Positions 1-8,746 are shown, counted from the stretch's first letter. The stretch: DNA of 64,000 bases from Sporosarcina beigongshangi (GCF_016820535.1 NZ_JADHDY010000019.1:1-64000); one strand, 5' to 3'. Notes: a model not told the origin generated them from the letters alone. Translations and numbers: made by a program.

Positions 1-101
1 CGGCGGCACCCAAACCGGGCACCGCCGTCGAACACCAAGATAAAGCTACTGCGGCGGGGGAACCGCCGTGCTATGCCCCGTGATGCCTCGCCAGGGCCAG
101 G
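1..101 (-). other. Non-coding tail downstream of jetC with two hairpins
   Basis: No convincing gene start is visible between the jetC stop and the left window edge. Read on the minus strand, the stretch has a 6-bp GC stem (positions 52-57 with 63-68). It also has an 11-bp stem (1-11 with 17-27) that pairs fully if two G-U wobbles are allowed. Either could be a terminator, but no T-run can be seen because the window ends. A GTG on the minus strand at 35 opens a frame to the edge but has no ribosome binding site. Confidence 0.5.
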
Positions 102-3100
102 TCATCGCAGGATGATGTCCGTTGCGGTGGCCGGTGACTGGCCGGTGGAGACGAATCCGGAGACGTTCGCCTGCGGATGCTTGATGATGTCGGTGACGGA
201 GCCCAGGTGGCGGGACAGGTCCACTTTGTCCTCGGGCGCTGCCAGCAGCAGCTGGAAGCCGAATTCCTGCAGGGCGTTGATGCCGGCTCCGGCGTACTCA
301 GAGTTCGCCTGGATGAATGCCTCGTCGATCATGACGGTTCCGTAGGTGCTGTAACCCTGCACATCAATCCCCAACTGGTAGGCCAGGGCTGCGCCCATGA
401 TGAAGGATGTGAACCGCTGGCCCTCGCCGCCGGACAAGGTGCCGGGTTCAAGTCCAAGCTCCACTTCGCCATTTGGGCGGTGCTCATTGCAACTGATCGT
501 GACATGCTGGCGGACGTCCAATACGGTGTCGGCCCAGTGCGCCATGGCAGGATCGGCCAGTGAGGAGACGAGCCGCTCCAGCTGCTGGTGGCTGCTGGCC
601 ATGGTTTCCTCCGTCGCCTTGGTGTAGGCGTTCCCGAGTGCCTCCTTGAGGTTCTGGCGGAATGCCCGGGCCTCGTCGGGAACGGACGTCTTCACCTCCA
701 GCCGGAGCCGGCTGCCCTTCTCGAACGGGACATCGGCCAGGATCTGGTTTAGGGGCAGGATGCGTTCCTCGATGGAGCGCCGTTCTTCCTCCAGCAGCTG
801 CAGGAGGTCTGAGAAGCGTTCGTAGGAGCGGTTGTTGAAGTACTCCTTGAACTCCTCCTGGCGCTGCGGAAGTCCGTCAGAAACGATCCGGTGGTACAAC
901 TCCTCGTAGTGGGGTGCGGCCTCGGCACCAGTGCCGTGGCTGGCGCTCATGGTGGGCCCGAACTGGCGGCCGAACGCCTTGAAGATTTCAGTCAGTGTGG
1001 CCTCGGCGCGGAATTGGCGTTCCTTGATGGTGGCGATCCGTTCGCCCAGGTCGACGGCGACATGACTCAGCAGGACTTCGAGCTCGTCCAGGGAAGCAGG
1101 TTCGCCGCCCTCAAGGAACGGCGCAAAGGCCTCCTGGGCCCAATCATCGGCAGCCTTTTCCGGACCGCCTCCGGCCAGTACACCCTGGACCGCAGCAAGG
1201 TCCTTGTCGATTCCGGCCAGGTCGTGGTGCAGCACGGCCACGCGCCCCACGGCTGCCTCAAGCGCGCCCTGGGCCTCCGCCAGTGAGTCCCGGAGCTGAG
1301 CCAACGTGGTGCTGCCGGCAATGGTGTCCTCAAGGGTGGACTGCAGCGCCTCCAGTGCAGCTGCTGGCGCGGCGGCGTCCAGTTCCTCAAAGCTGCGGGA
1401 GTCTGCGGCCACGCGCTTCAGGGCCGCCAGGCGCCGGGCCGACTGCTCCTTGGCAAGACTGCTCTCCGCCGCGGCGGCGTCCGAGGCGCCCTGCTCGTCG
1501 GCGAGCAGCCGCGCCTGGTCCTCAAGTTCGGCGATCTTGGCCACGTTGTTGAAGCCCAGCAGGTAGTCGCCCGGGTTGATGGTGCGGGTGTCGCGCTCAA
1601 ACAGGGCCTGGCCCAGCTTTACGGTCCCCGCCAGCGACACAGCCTTCGCATGCTCGTGCAGCGCGGCGTCGTCGTCCACGCAGGTGAATGCAAAGTCGGC
1701 GGCGATTTTCCCGCGGAGCCAGGCTCCGGCGTCGGAATCATGGAAATCCAGCTTGCCGACCAGGTGGTTGGGGCTCGCCTGGGCCGTTTTTGCGGGAACG
1801 CCGAGGTCGATCCAGCGCAGCTTGCCGTGCCCGTCGAGGGTATTGATGGCGGAGGTGACCGCAGCAATGTCCGCGCCCCGGATCAACAGGGTTGTGGCGA
1901 GCGAGCGCAGCACCTTCTCCGCGGCAGGGCGCCACGCGCCATGTCCGGCGCCCATGTCCACCAGCTCGCCGGCAAACGGCATGTCCGAGGCTTCCAATCC
2001 GGTCGCAGCGCAGATGGCGCGGCGGGCGGCGGCACTGCGTGAATCAATGTTGGAGCCGCGGCGCTCGTAGGCGGCAATTTCCGCGCGCAGCGCCTTCTCC
2101 CGGGCCTTGAGGTTCACGCTGGCGGCAACGGCCTGGTATTCCAGCGTGCGCGCTGTGTCCATGTCTTCCTGCTGAAGCTCGACGCCGGCCGCCGCAGCCA
2201 GGCGCGCAGCGGCAAGTCCCTGCGCGCTCCAGTCATACCCGAGCCCGGTGGCGTCGAGCTCGTCCCGGGCAGCCGCCTCCAGGCGCTGGCGCTCGGCCAG
2301 TTCGCGCCGGCCCGTGCGGATGTCCTTCTCGAGGGACTCGATGGCCTGCCCGCCGTGGGTTGCATGCTGGCGGGCCAGCGCGGAAACGGACTCCGAAAAG
2401 GCGTCCTTGGCCAGCACGGCAGCCGCGATTTCGTCCTGCTTGACTGCCTGTGCCTCGGCGAGGGCAACGGCACGGGAGGCCAGCAGCTCGCCCTGGAACT
2501 GTTGCCGGAGCAGGGGCAGCTGAATGTTTTTCAGTTCAACTGTGCGGTCATGTTTGTCGGCCAGGTCCCGCAGTTTTTGGTGCAGTTCCGGTACGGGTGC
2601 CAAGGCATCGCGCTGTCCGCGGGCGTCCTCCAGCTGGCGGTAGATGCCGCTCAAGTGGCTGAAGTCCTCCACGGCTGCCGCGGCGGCCGCCAGCGTGGCC
2701 GGCTTGTCCAGAACCTCGTATCGGAAGAAACGGTTGACACCCTTGTCCAGGCCCTTGCCGTTTTGCAGCGTGCGCAAGAGGCTGAATGCCTTGTCGTTGT
2801 GGATGCCCAGCTTGCGCCGGAACCGTTCGGCGAAGGTCTTGTGCACGTCGAATGCCTCGGCCCCGGGCAGGGCGGCATGCAGGGACGACGGGGAGAAGCG
2901 ACGGCTGCCGTGATTTTCCAGGGCCTCGGTGTCCAGCGGCCGGTCATGGATGACATAGTGCTTGCCCACCTGGCCCTCCAGGCCGTTGGAGGGCAGGTCG
3001 AACAGTGCGGCGATGGTGACGTGGCGGCCCAGGCCGTCCTCGAAGACCAGTGCGGTGGCGGACCAGGTGGCGCTGGGGCGTTGGTACTCAACGCCGCTGG

Positions 3101-3395
3101 CCGTCTTGATCTTGCGCCCCCGCATGTAGCTGAACGTGGTGCGGCGGTCCTTGCGGTTGGATGCCTCGTGGGCCGACTCGTTCAGGCGCGGCGCTGCGTA
3201 GAAAATGTGCTGGATGCCGTCGAACAGGGTGGATTTTCCCACGCCCGGATGGCCTGTCAGCAGCGTCCCCGCCCGGTCCACGTACATGCTGTGCCGGCCA
3301 TGGAAGGTGCCCCAGTTGATGATCTGGATCTCGCTGAGCCGGAACTGTCCGGGATTCAGGTCCCCGCCGATGGGCAGGGTGGTTGCAATGCTCAC
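102..3395 (-). CDS. jetC: Wadjet SMC-like ATPase JetC (MukB/MksB-related)
   Basis: A 1097-residue SMC-type ATPase. It would act as the DNA-loop-extruding motor of a Wadjet complex, which senses and cleaves small circular plasmids. Walker A (GHPGVGKST) is at about residues 48-56, the ABC signature LSGGEGQ at about 987-993, and Walker B (VMIDEA) at about 1022-1027. Between the two head halves is a long Ala/Glu/Arg-rich section of about 700 residues, suited to coiled-coil arms and a hinge. The GTG start directly follows the jetB stop, so translation is probably coupled. The family call rests on the heads plus the jetA-jetB neighbours. The nuclease partner JetD is not visible in the window. Confidence 0.9.
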   Translation of the reverse strand: MSIATTLPIGGDLNPGQFRLSEIQIINWGTFHGRHSMYVDRAGTLLTGHPGVGKSTLFDGIQHIFYAAPRLNESAHEASNRKDRRTTFSYMRGRKIKTASGVEYQRPSATWSATALVFEDGLGRHVTIAALFDLPSNGLEGQVGKHYVIHDRPLDTEALENHGSRRFSPSSLHAALPGAEAFDVHKTFAERFRRKLGIHNDKAFSLLRTLQNGKGLDKGVNRFFRYEVLDKPATLAAAAAAVEDFSHLSGIYRQLEDARGQRDALAPVPELHQKLRDLADKHDRTVELKNIQLPLLRQQFQGELLASRAVALAEAQAVKQDEIAAAVLAKDAFSESVSALARQHATHGGQAIESLEKDIRTGRRELAERQRLEAAARDELDATGLGYDWSAQGLAAARLAAAAGVELQQEDMDTARTLEYQAVAASVNLKAREKALRAEIAAYERRGSNIDSRSAAARRAICAATGLEASDMPFAGELVDMGAGHGAWRPAAEKVLRSLATTLLIRGADIAAVTSAINTLDGHGKLRWIDLGVPAKTAQASPNHLVGKLDFHDSDAGAWLRGKIAADFAFTCVDDDAALHEHAKAVSLAGTVKLGQALFERDTRTINPGDYLLGFNNVAKIAELEDQARLLADEQGASDAAAAESSLAKEQSARRLAALKRVAADSRSFEELDAAAPAAALEALQSTLEDTIAGSTTLAQLRDSLAEAQGALEAAVGRVAVLHHDLAGIDKDLAAVQGVLAGGGPEKAADDWAQEAFAPFLEGGEPASLDELEVLLSHVAVDLGERIATIKERQFRAEATLTEIFKAFGRQFGPTMSASHGTGAEAAPHYEELYHRIVSDGLPQRQEEFKEYFNNRSYERFSDLLQLLEEERRSIEERILPLNQILADVPFEKGSRLRLEVKTSVPDEARAFRQNLKEALGNAYTKATEETMASSHQQLERLVSSLADPAMAHWADTVLDVRQHVTISCNEHRPNGEVELGLEPGTLSGGEGQRFTSFIMGAALAYQLGIDVQGYSTYGTVMIDEAFIQANSEYAGAGINALQEFGFQLLLAAPEDKVDLSRHLGSVTDIIKHPQANVSGFVSTGQSPATATDIILR

Positions 3396-4154
3396 TTAGA
3401 AGATCTCCTGCATGGTGGTGTCCTGCGGGGCATGGTTCCGGGCGGGAGCCGTGGTCGTGGCCTGGTCCCCTGCGGCGCTGCTGGTGTGCCCGCCGTCCAG
3501 CTCACCTTCGAACCCGCCGTCTAGGTCAAGGGCTTCATCCTGACCCTCCGCGTTGTCCTGCGCGGAGGCGTCCATGGCGGCGAGGTAGGCCGGAATCTGG
3601 TCAATGGAGTCAAAGGGCAGCGCCAGGGCCAGGGCATTGCTGACGCGGTATTCGTGGGCCAGCTCCGTGGGAAGAATCAACTTAAGGTTCAGCAGCCTCG
3701 CCAGTGCGGCGTCGGTCTGCTCGTCCAGCCGCTTGTCGTCCACGGCGCCGGGCTGGCGGTGCTCGGCCAGGATTTCCCTGGCGCCGGCGCGGGAAATGCC
3801 CACATCCGTGCCAGAACCGGCGTGCCTGTCCAGCAACACTCGCAGTCGCAGCGCCAGCAATGTCTCCTCCCGGCGCAGCGGCTTGCGGGCCACGATCGGC
3901 TGCGTGTGCACGGCATCCACCTCGGCAGGCGAGAGCAGCGCGATCTTTCGTTCGCCGTCGATCTCCAGCAGCAGGAAAATCTCGCTCAAGTACTGCTGCA
4001 GGGACACTGCGTGGGTCAGGACGGTGGTCCACAGCGCAGGGTCGGCCGTGCCGTCGATGTACGGCCCGCGCAGCAGCCGCACGAGCGCCTGGCGCATGTC
4101 CAGCGGGAAGGAGCCGGTGTCGCCGGGAAAAAGGGTGCGCTCGGTGCTGCTCAT
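3396..4154 (-). CDS. jetB: Wadjet protein JetB (MukE-like, DUF4194)
   Basis: A 252-residue protein matching the DUF4194 / MukE-like kleisin-associated subunit of Wadjet and MksBEF complexes. In the family it bridges the JetA kleisin and the JetC ATPase heads. The first 170 residues are compact and look like winged-helix material (LVRLLRGPYI, then REILAEHR). The C-terminal 60 residues are acidic and low in complexity, probably a flexible tail. The ATG overlaps the end of jetA by 4 bases (ATGA), and jetC starts immediately after its stop. Identification relies on length, composition and position between jetA and jetC, because the family lacks catalytic motifs. Confidence 0.82.
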   Translation of the reverse strand: MSSTERTLFPGDTGSFPLDMRQALVRLLRGPYIDGTADPALWTTVLTHAVSLQQYLSEIFLLLEIDGERKIALLSPAEVDAVHTQPIVARKPLRREETLLALRLRVLLDRHAGSGTDVGISRAGAREILAEHRQPGAVDDKRLDEQTDAALARLLNLKLILPTELAHEYRVSNALALALPFDSIDQIPAYLAAMDASAQDNAEGQDEALDLDGGFEGELDGGHTSSAAGDQATTTAPARNHAPQDTTMQEIF

Positions 4155-5608
4155 GCTATGGGTTCCTTTGTGAAGGTGAACAAGGGGACGGCTGCGGTGC
4201 GCACGGTGCCGTCGATTTGGGTGAACTCGAGCGTCTCGCTGTGCCCCGTGTCCACGCCGTTTCCGGATCCCCGCGCGGCCAGGATGAGTCCGCGGATGGT
4301 GTTGATGTGCCGGAGCTCGTGCGGCAGTGCCGCGTACACCTCGGCCAGGGTGGCCCTGCCGTTGCGCGTTTCCCGCACACGTTCGACGGCGGCGCGCAGG
4401 GTTGGCATGTCGGGTGCCGGTGTCACGGGGGTGCGGTGGATGTCCGCGTCGCTCAGGGCCGGCGGTGCGGCCAATTTGGGCGGGGGGACGTGGTCGTCCG
4501 GGTTGAAGATGCCCAGCCCGGACAGCGTTTCAAAGTTGGGGGAGAACAGCCGTGGTTCCACCACCCCCGTACGGGTGCCCAGCGGCGCCGCGGCCACGGC
4601 CTGCTCGGCTGCGTGGATGGCCTTGCGCAGCAGCACCGATTCCTGGAACTCGGCGGACTGGACGTAGGCGTGCAGGCTCTCTGACAGGCGCCCGTAAATG
4701 GCGTGCACCTCGGCGGCCTGGCGGCGCATCTCACGCAGCAGCGAGGCAAGGTTGGCCCGCTCCTCGGAGGTCAGCTGGTCTGTAAAGTCTCTTTCCAGGA
4801 CCTCATTGACCGACTGCCGGAAGCGGGCCTGCTGGACAGGGTCGTTGAGGAACTCGGTGAAGCCCTGGAAGGTTTCGCCCTCGGCCGTGCCGCGCAGGGC
4901 CTTGTCGCCGGCCAGCACCTGTCCCACGGCAACACCCTTCGTCACCGAGGACTCCATGATTTCCGTGCGGATCGAATGCAGCATTGCCTCAACGCCGTCG
5001 CGCATCCGCTTGAAATCTGCTGGCAGGCCCGCGGCCAAGTCCAGCACGCTGCGGGCCGCGGCCGCGGCGGAATCATCCGAGAGGATGGCGGGGTTGGCGC
5101 CGTTGCGCAAGGCGGAAATCTCACCTTGGCGCTCGGCGATTTCCGCCTCAAGTGCGGCGATGCGGGACTCTGGATTGGGGTCACTTTGCCGGGACAGTGT
5201 TTCAATGCTGTTCAGCAGCGTGCTCAGACGGGAGCTGTTGAGGTTGGTGTGCTTCCCCGTCAGGCTGTCCACAAACGCCAGCACCCGGGCCGTGGCTGCG
5301 GTGGGTTCGTAGTGGAACCTGCCCTCCACCATGGGCCGGGACAGGAACTGGCTGCGCACCCAGGAATCCGCATAGTGCGACGCCTGCCAGGCCTCATTCA
5401 GGCTGAGGTTCTCCTGGCGCAGCTCCTTCATGAAGTCGGCGAGGTCGGCGTGGAACTCCTCCAGACCCACCCGCTGCCGGGTGGCCGTGAATTCCGCCCG
5501 CAGGAAGGCAAGGGTCCATGGGGCGCCCTGCAGCAGCTTCCATGCCGGGCTGAGGCGCAGCTGCTTTTGAGCGTGCCATTGCGCAACGGCGTTGTCGGTG
5601 GAGCGCAT
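4151..5608 (-). CDS. jetA: Wadjet protein JetA (MukF-like kleisin, DUF3375)
   Basis: A 485-residue DUF3375 protein, the kleisin-like subunit that closes the SMC ring in Wadjet. The N-terminus (WKLLQGAPWTLAFLRAEF) is typical of the family. A helical, coiled-coil-prone stretch around residues 145-180 (IAALEAEIAERQGEISALR) is followed by more long helices, and the C-terminal part resembles a winged helix. It is first in the three-gene operon. GAAAGG lies about 8 bases before the ATG, which supports this start. It is divergent from rpsF, with about 280 bp between them. Confidence 0.85.
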   Translation of the reverse strand: MRSTDNAVAQWHAQKQLRLSPAWKLLQGAPWTLAFLRAEFTATRQRVGLEEFHADLADFMKELRQENLSLNEAWQASHYADSWVRSQFLSRPMVEGRFHYEPTAATARVLAFVDSLTGKHTNLNSSRLSTLLNSIETLSRQSDPNPESRIAALEAEIAERQGEISALRNGANPAILSDDSAAAAARSVLDLAAGLPADFKRMRDGVEAMLHSIRTEIMESSVTKGVAVGQVLAGDKALRGTAEGETFQGFTEFLNDPVQQARFRQSVNEVLERDFTDQLTSEERANLASLLREMRRQAAEVHAIYGRLSESLHAYVQSAEFQESVLLRKAIHAAEQAVAAAPLGTRTGVVEPRLFSPNFETLSGLGIFNPDDHVPPPKLAAPPALSDADIHRTPVTPAPDMPTLRAAVERVRETRNGRATLAEVYAALPHELRHINTIRGLILAARGSGNGVDTGHSETLEFTQIDGTVRTAAVPLFTFTKEPIA

Positions 5609-5755
5609 GGCACGGCCTTTCGGCAGGGGATCGGGGTGTCATTCCATTTTAAGGCATGGGGGCGCCGGGGATTCCCGGCGCACCTGTGCCCAACCCAGCC
5701 GAGGCGTGTGGCGAGAGTTACCCACAGAGGCGGCAGGCCGGCGTCGGAATTACGG

Positions 5756-5761
5756 TAAGAT
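5756..5761 (+). promoter_or_regulatory. Candidate -10 box for the rpsF operon
   Basis: TAAGAT lies about 125 bases before the rpsF start in the 277-bp gap between jetA and rpsF. No clear -35 hexamer is seen 16-18 bases upstream, so this is tentative. The long leader it implies would contain the hairpin at 5838-5856. Confidence 0.3.
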
Positions 5762-5837
5762 GGACAAGTCTGTGCTGGCACCGGGACCACATTTATGTGG
5801 AATTGACCGCTGCGCAGGCATCGCAAATGAACCTCCT

Positions 5838-5856
5838 GTTACGGAAATGCCGTAAC
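5838..5856 (+). promoter_or_regulatory. Leader hairpin just upstream of the rpsF ribosome binding site
   Basis: GTTACGG and CCGTAAC form a perfect 7-bp stem around an AAATG loop, ending 10 bases before the AAAGGAGGT ribosome binding site. Autogenous S6:S18 leader elements are known upstream of rpsF in many bacteria. The position fits, but I cannot confirm the conserved S6:S18-binding structure by eye. Confidence 0.45.
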
Positions 5857-5885
5857 CGCCTAGACCAAAGGAGGTGGGTTCACAT

Positions 5886-6191
5886 ATGCGTCCTTACGAA
5901 CTGATGGTAATCATCGACCCCGATGTTGATGAGCGTACCGTTGAGCCGTCGCTTCAGAAGTTCCTGAATGTCATTACCAACGATGGTGGAACCATCGAAA
6001 AGGTTGACATCTGGGGCCGTCGTCGCCTGGCTTATGACATCCAGAAGAAGTCCGAGGGTATCTACGCCGTGGTGAACTTCACCGCTGAGCCTGCTACCGC
6101 CCAGGAACTTGACCGCGTGCTTGGTATCAATGAGACCATCCTGCGCACCAAGATCACCCGCCCGGAAGAGCAGAAGGTTGTTGCCGAGTAA
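5886..6191 (+). CDS. rpsF: 30S ribosomal protein S6
   Basis: A 101-residue small-subunit protein that binds 16S rRNA together with S18. The N-terminus [16 protein letters not shown] and the later [10 protein letters not shown] motif are classic S6. I chose the ATG at 5886 because a near-perfect AAAGGAGGT lies at 5867-5875. An in-frame GTG at 5874 overlaps that site and is not a plausible start. It is first gene of the rpsF-ssb-rpsR-rplI cluster, the conserved order in actinobacteria, so S6 and S18 come from one transcript. Confidence 0.98.
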   Translation: MRPYELMVIIDPDVDERTVEPSLQKFLNVITNDGGTIEKVDIWGRRRLAYDIQKKSEGIYAVVNFTAEPATAQELDRVLGINETILRTKITRPEEQKVVAE

Positions 6192-6267
6192 TTTCGGCAC
6201 TTCGTTTTAGCTTTTCCGATGCAGGAAAAACACCAGTAGGAAAACACCAAGCAGGAAGCAGGAGCAG
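6192..6267 (+). other. rpsF-ssb spacer with a small tandem repeat
   Basis: A 76-base spacer. AGGAAAAACACCAGT at 6223-6237 is followed by a near-copy at about 6238-6250. GGAG just before the ssb ATG is the ribosome binding site. No separate promoter or terminator is seen, so ssb is probably co-transcribed with rpsF. Confidence 0.4.
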
Positions 6268-6876
6268 ATGGCAGGCGAAACCACTATCACGGTCATTGGT
6301 AATCTCACCGGTGACCCGGAACTTCGGTTTACCCCGAGCGGTTCAGCAGTAGCGAACTTCACCGTTGCGTCGACTCCGCGGACCTTTGACCGCCAGAGCA
6401 ACGAATGGAAGGACGGCGAAACGCTGTTCCTCCGTGCGTCCATCTGGCGCGAAGCGGCCGAGAATGTTGCCGAGTCCCTGACAAAGGGCATGCGCGTCAT
6501 CGTTTCCGGTCGGCTGAAGTCGCGGACCTACGACACCAAAGAAGGCGAAAAGCGCACCGTCATGGAGCTTGAGGTCGACGAAATCGGCCCCTCGCTCCGT
6601 TACGCCAACGCCAAGGTCAACCGCACCCAGCGCTCCGGCGGCCAGGGTGGCGGCTTCGGCGCCGGCAACGGCGGCCAGGGCGGCAACTTCGGCGGCGGCA
6701 ACGCCGGTGGGGGACAGGGCGGCTTTGGCGGCGGCAACCAGGGTGGCGGCAACGCTCCCTGGAACGGCGGCCAGCAGCAGCCCCAGGCTGCACCGGCGGC
6801 GGATCCCTGGGCAACGCCCGGTGGAAACACCGGCGGCTGGGGTGCGGGCCCGGACAACTCCGAGCCCCCCTTCTAA
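6268..6876 (+). CDS. ssb: Single-stranded DNA-binding protein
   Basis: A 202-residue SSB that coats single-stranded DNA during replication, repair and recombination. The N-terminal 115 residues form the OB fold ([19 protein letters not shown], then [18 protein letters not shown]). A long Gly/Gln/Asn-rich linker follows at about 120-190. The tail ends DNSEPPF, the acidic tip that recruits partner enzymes. It lies between rpsF and rpsR, as in most actinobacteria, and GGAG stands just before the ATG. It is probably the essential housekeeping SSB, since it keeps the full C-terminal tip and sits in the core locus. Confidence 0.97.
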   Translation: MAGETTITVIGNLTGDPELRFTPSGSAVANFTVASTPRTFDRQSNEWKDGETLFLRASIWREAAENVAESLTKGMRVIVSGRLKSRTYDTKEGEKRTVMELEVDEIGPSLRYANAKVNRTQRSGGQGGGFGAGNGGQGGNFGGGNAGGGQGGFGGGNQGGGNAPWNGGQQQPQAAPAADPWATPGGNTGGWGAGPDNSEPPF

Positions 6877-6964
6877 CCAAAACAAAATGTGCGGCGACCG
6901 CCGCACGCTCACCATCCCGCGGATTAATATCCACGGGCTCCACTAAATACTAAGGAGCTCCACG

Positions 6965-7204
6965 ATGGCTAAGGCTGAACTCCGTAAGCCCAAACCAAAG
7001 TCCAACCCCTTGAAGGCCGCTGACGTTACCGTCATCGACTACAAGGACGTAGCATTGCTGCGCAAGTTCATCTCTGATCGCGGAAAGATCCGTGCGCGCC
7101 GCGTCACGGGTGTCACCGTCCAGGAGCAGCGCAAGATCGCACAGGCAATCAAGAACGCCCGCGAAGTTGCACTGCTGCCCTACTCCGGCGCTGGCCGCGG
7201 TTAA
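6965..7204 (+). CDS. rpsR: 30S ribosomal protein S18
   Basis: A 79-residue basic protein of the small-subunit platform that partners with S6. The family signature is present: [19 protein letters not shown], then the RRVTG and [12 protein letters not shown] segments. AAGGAG at 6952-6957 gives a well-placed ribosome binding site. I see no zinc-binding cysteines, so this is a C-minus form. rplI follows after 15 bases. Confidence 0.98.
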   Translation: MAKAELRKPKPKSNPLKAADVTVIDYKDVALLRKFISDRGKIRARRVTGVTVQEQRKIAQAIKNAREVALLPYSGAGRG

Positions 7205-7219
7205 GGGAGATAAATAAAC

Positions 7220-7669
7220 ATGGCAAAGCTCATTTTGACCCACGAAGTAAGCGGCCTCGGTGCCGCTGGCGACATCGTTGAGGTGAAGAACGGTTACGCA
7301 CGTAACTTTCTTCTGCCCCGCGGCTTCGCACTGACCTGGACCAAGGGCGGTGAGAAGCAGGTGGAGACCATCAAGGCTGCACGTGTTGCTCACGCACACG
7401 CAACCGTTGAGGCCGCACAGGAGCAGGCAACTGCCCTCCAGGCCAACGCCGTTGTCCTCAAGGTCAAGGCCGGCGCCTCGGGCCGCCTGTTCGGCACCGT
7501 CAAGGCCGCCGACGTCGCAGATGCTGTTGCAGCTGCAGGCCTGGGCACCATTGACAAGCGCAAGGTCGAACTGCCCGCCCACATCAAGTCGGTCGGCAAG
7601 CACACTGCAACCCTTCGTCTCCACGAAGATGTTTCAGCAACGATCACCCTGAACGTTGTAGCAAGCTAG
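7220..7669 (+). CDS. rplI: 50S ribosomal protein L9
   Basis: A 149-residue large-subunit protein. The N-terminal domain carries the L9 signature ([21 protein letters not shown], residues about 17-37). A long connecting helix rich in Ala/Glu/Gln follows, then the C-terminal rRNA-binding domain ([16 protein letters not shown], then [21 protein letters not shown]). Length is normal. The gene closes the ribosomal cluster and is followed after about 20 bases by a strong terminator. Confidence 0.98.
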   Translation: MAKLILTHEVSGLGAAGDIVEVKNGYARNFLLPRGFALTWTKGGEKQVETIKAARVAHAHATVEAAQEQATALQANAVVLKVKAGASGRLFGTVKAADVADAVAAAGLGTIDKRKVELPAHIKSVGKHTATLRLHEDVSATITLNVVAS

Positions 7670-7689
7670 TCTCGCTGCACCGCTTTACA

Positions 7690-7727
7690 AAAAAGCCCGG
7701 TCCCCATTGCGGGGGCCGGGCTTTTTT
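7690..7727 (+). terminator. Rho-independent terminator after rplI
   Basis: An AAAGCCCGG / CCGGGCTTT stem is extended by C-rich and G-rich arms around an ATTG loop, with A-runs on one side and T-runs on the other. It should end the rpsF-ssb-rpsR-rplI transcript. It can also work in reverse for the convergent DUF1801 gene. Confidence 0.9.
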
Positions 7728-7742
7728 GGTCCGGATTCCGCC

Positions 7743-8183
7743 TCAGTCCCGCTGTGACTGCTGCGACTGGATGTCCTGGGTGGTGAAGTGGCGGTACGTC
7801 AAGGCCACCAGCTCGCGCAGCACGTCCAGGTCGACGTCCGCCAGCTTGCTGATGTAGGTGCAGGCAACGCTGGACTTGAACTTGCCCAGTCTCTCCAGCA
7901 GCGGCGCTGCCCCGGGCGGGTACCCCAGGCCGTAGACCACAAGGTTTGCCTTTCTTGGTGAAAATGCGACGGCGGCCGCGTCGCCTTCCCTGCCCGAGGC
8001 GTACTTGTAGTGGTATGCGCCGAAGCCGATGATGCTCGGTCCCCACATGCGTGGCGGCAGGCCCGTGACGTCCTCCATCATTTCCAAAAGGGTGATGGCA
8101 TCCTTGCGGCGGACTGCTGTGGTGTCCACTTCGGCAATAAATTCCCTTGGATCAATATTTGTGGGCCGGGTCTTGTTGCTCAT
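7743..8183 (-). CDS. DUF1801 domain protein
   Basis: A 146-residue protein of the DUF1801 (YdhG-like) family, which has no assigned biochemical role. Family features are visible: TLLEMMEDVTGLPPRMWGPSI, the IGFGAYHY block, and FSPRKANLVVYGL. Longer upstream frames exist, but the ATG at 8183 has AGGAG a few bases before it. It is convergent with rplI and shares its terminator. The last 20 residues are hydrophilic and Gln-rich. Confidence 0.85.
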   Translation of the reverse strand: MSNKTRPTNIDPREFIAEVDTTAVRRKDAITLLEMMEDVTGLPPRMWGPSIIGFGAYHYKYASGREGDAAAVAFSPRKANLVVYGLGYPPGAAPLLERLGKFKSSVACTYISKLADVDLDVLRELVALTYRHFTTQDIQSQQSQRD

Positions 8184-8746
8184 GCAATCGTTCTCCTGTG
8201 GGCCGAGCTCTCTGCGGCGGTGTCCTGCAGCCAACTATATCGACGGCCAACATGTCCGTGTGCGCATGCAGGCACATGGTCCGCACACTTTGTTACGCAG
8301 GGAAGTGCCGGCTCGGTGCGATGCGGACGAACTGCGCGGGGGATATCCACACACGCGCATATATCTGTGGATATCACCGCTGTATCTTGTGTCACCCGGG
8401 GCGTCAAGGGTTCCCGGGAAGATGTTTCAGCTATGTAGATAATGTGGTTCTCCACAAGTGGTGGACAGTATTTGCGCATGTCAGGGGCATGTTCCACAGC
8501 CCTGTCCACAGTTATCCACATCGTTGTCCCCATCCTGTGCACAAGCTGGGGCAGTTAATGCACCGGTTATCCACAGGCCTGGTGGATATCGGGGTTGGTG
8601 GTTGCCGTTTCAGCGTCTAACGTTGCAGTTGAGCGCTCCTCTGCGGCAACTTTGTCGGAACCAGCTGGTAAAGAGTAGTAGCAATAGGTATACACCGCCG
8701 TCCGGCGGTGAAAGGCCCGGCCAGCAGGGCAGAAAGAGGCACCAGA
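8184..8746. promoter_or_regulatory. Intergenic region with a DnaA-box-like cluster upstream of dnaB
   Basis: No gene is supported in this 563-bp gap. It is rich in DnaA-box-like nonamers. Exact TTATCCACA occurs at 8512-8520 and 8567-8575. ATATCCACA occurs at 8343-8351, with an inverted copy at 8366-8374. Weaker versions are TTCTCCACA (8448-8456) and CTGTCCACA (8502-8510). The actinobacterial DnaA-box consensus is TT(G/A)TCCACA. A GC hairpin (8693-8710) sits shortly before the dnaB ribosome binding site. This could be a DnaA-controlled promoter or a DnaA-titration site. It is not the usual dnaA-dnaN origin context. Confidence 0.6.
8342..8375. repeat. Inverted pair of ATATCCACA sites
   Basis: GATATCCACA (8342-8351) and its exact reverse complement TGTGGATATC (8366-8375) face each other across a 14-base AT-containing spacer. 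The arrangement looks like a protein-binding site within the DnaA-box-like cluster. Confidence 0.6.

Noticed and set aside
1-35. Start of jetD from a GTG on the minus strand
   Set aside because: It has no ribosome binding site, the visible codons read through a GC hairpin, and too few residues are present to test against JetD.
2355-3524. 389-codon plus-strand frame opposite jetC
   Set aside because: It has no ribosome binding site or known motif and lies antisense to the clear Walker A region of jetC.
8342-8575. Chromosomal origin oriC
   Set aside because: The flanking genes are DUF1801 and dnaB, not dnaA and dnaN, and no clear AT-rich unwinding stretch is seen; kept only as a DnaA-box cluster.
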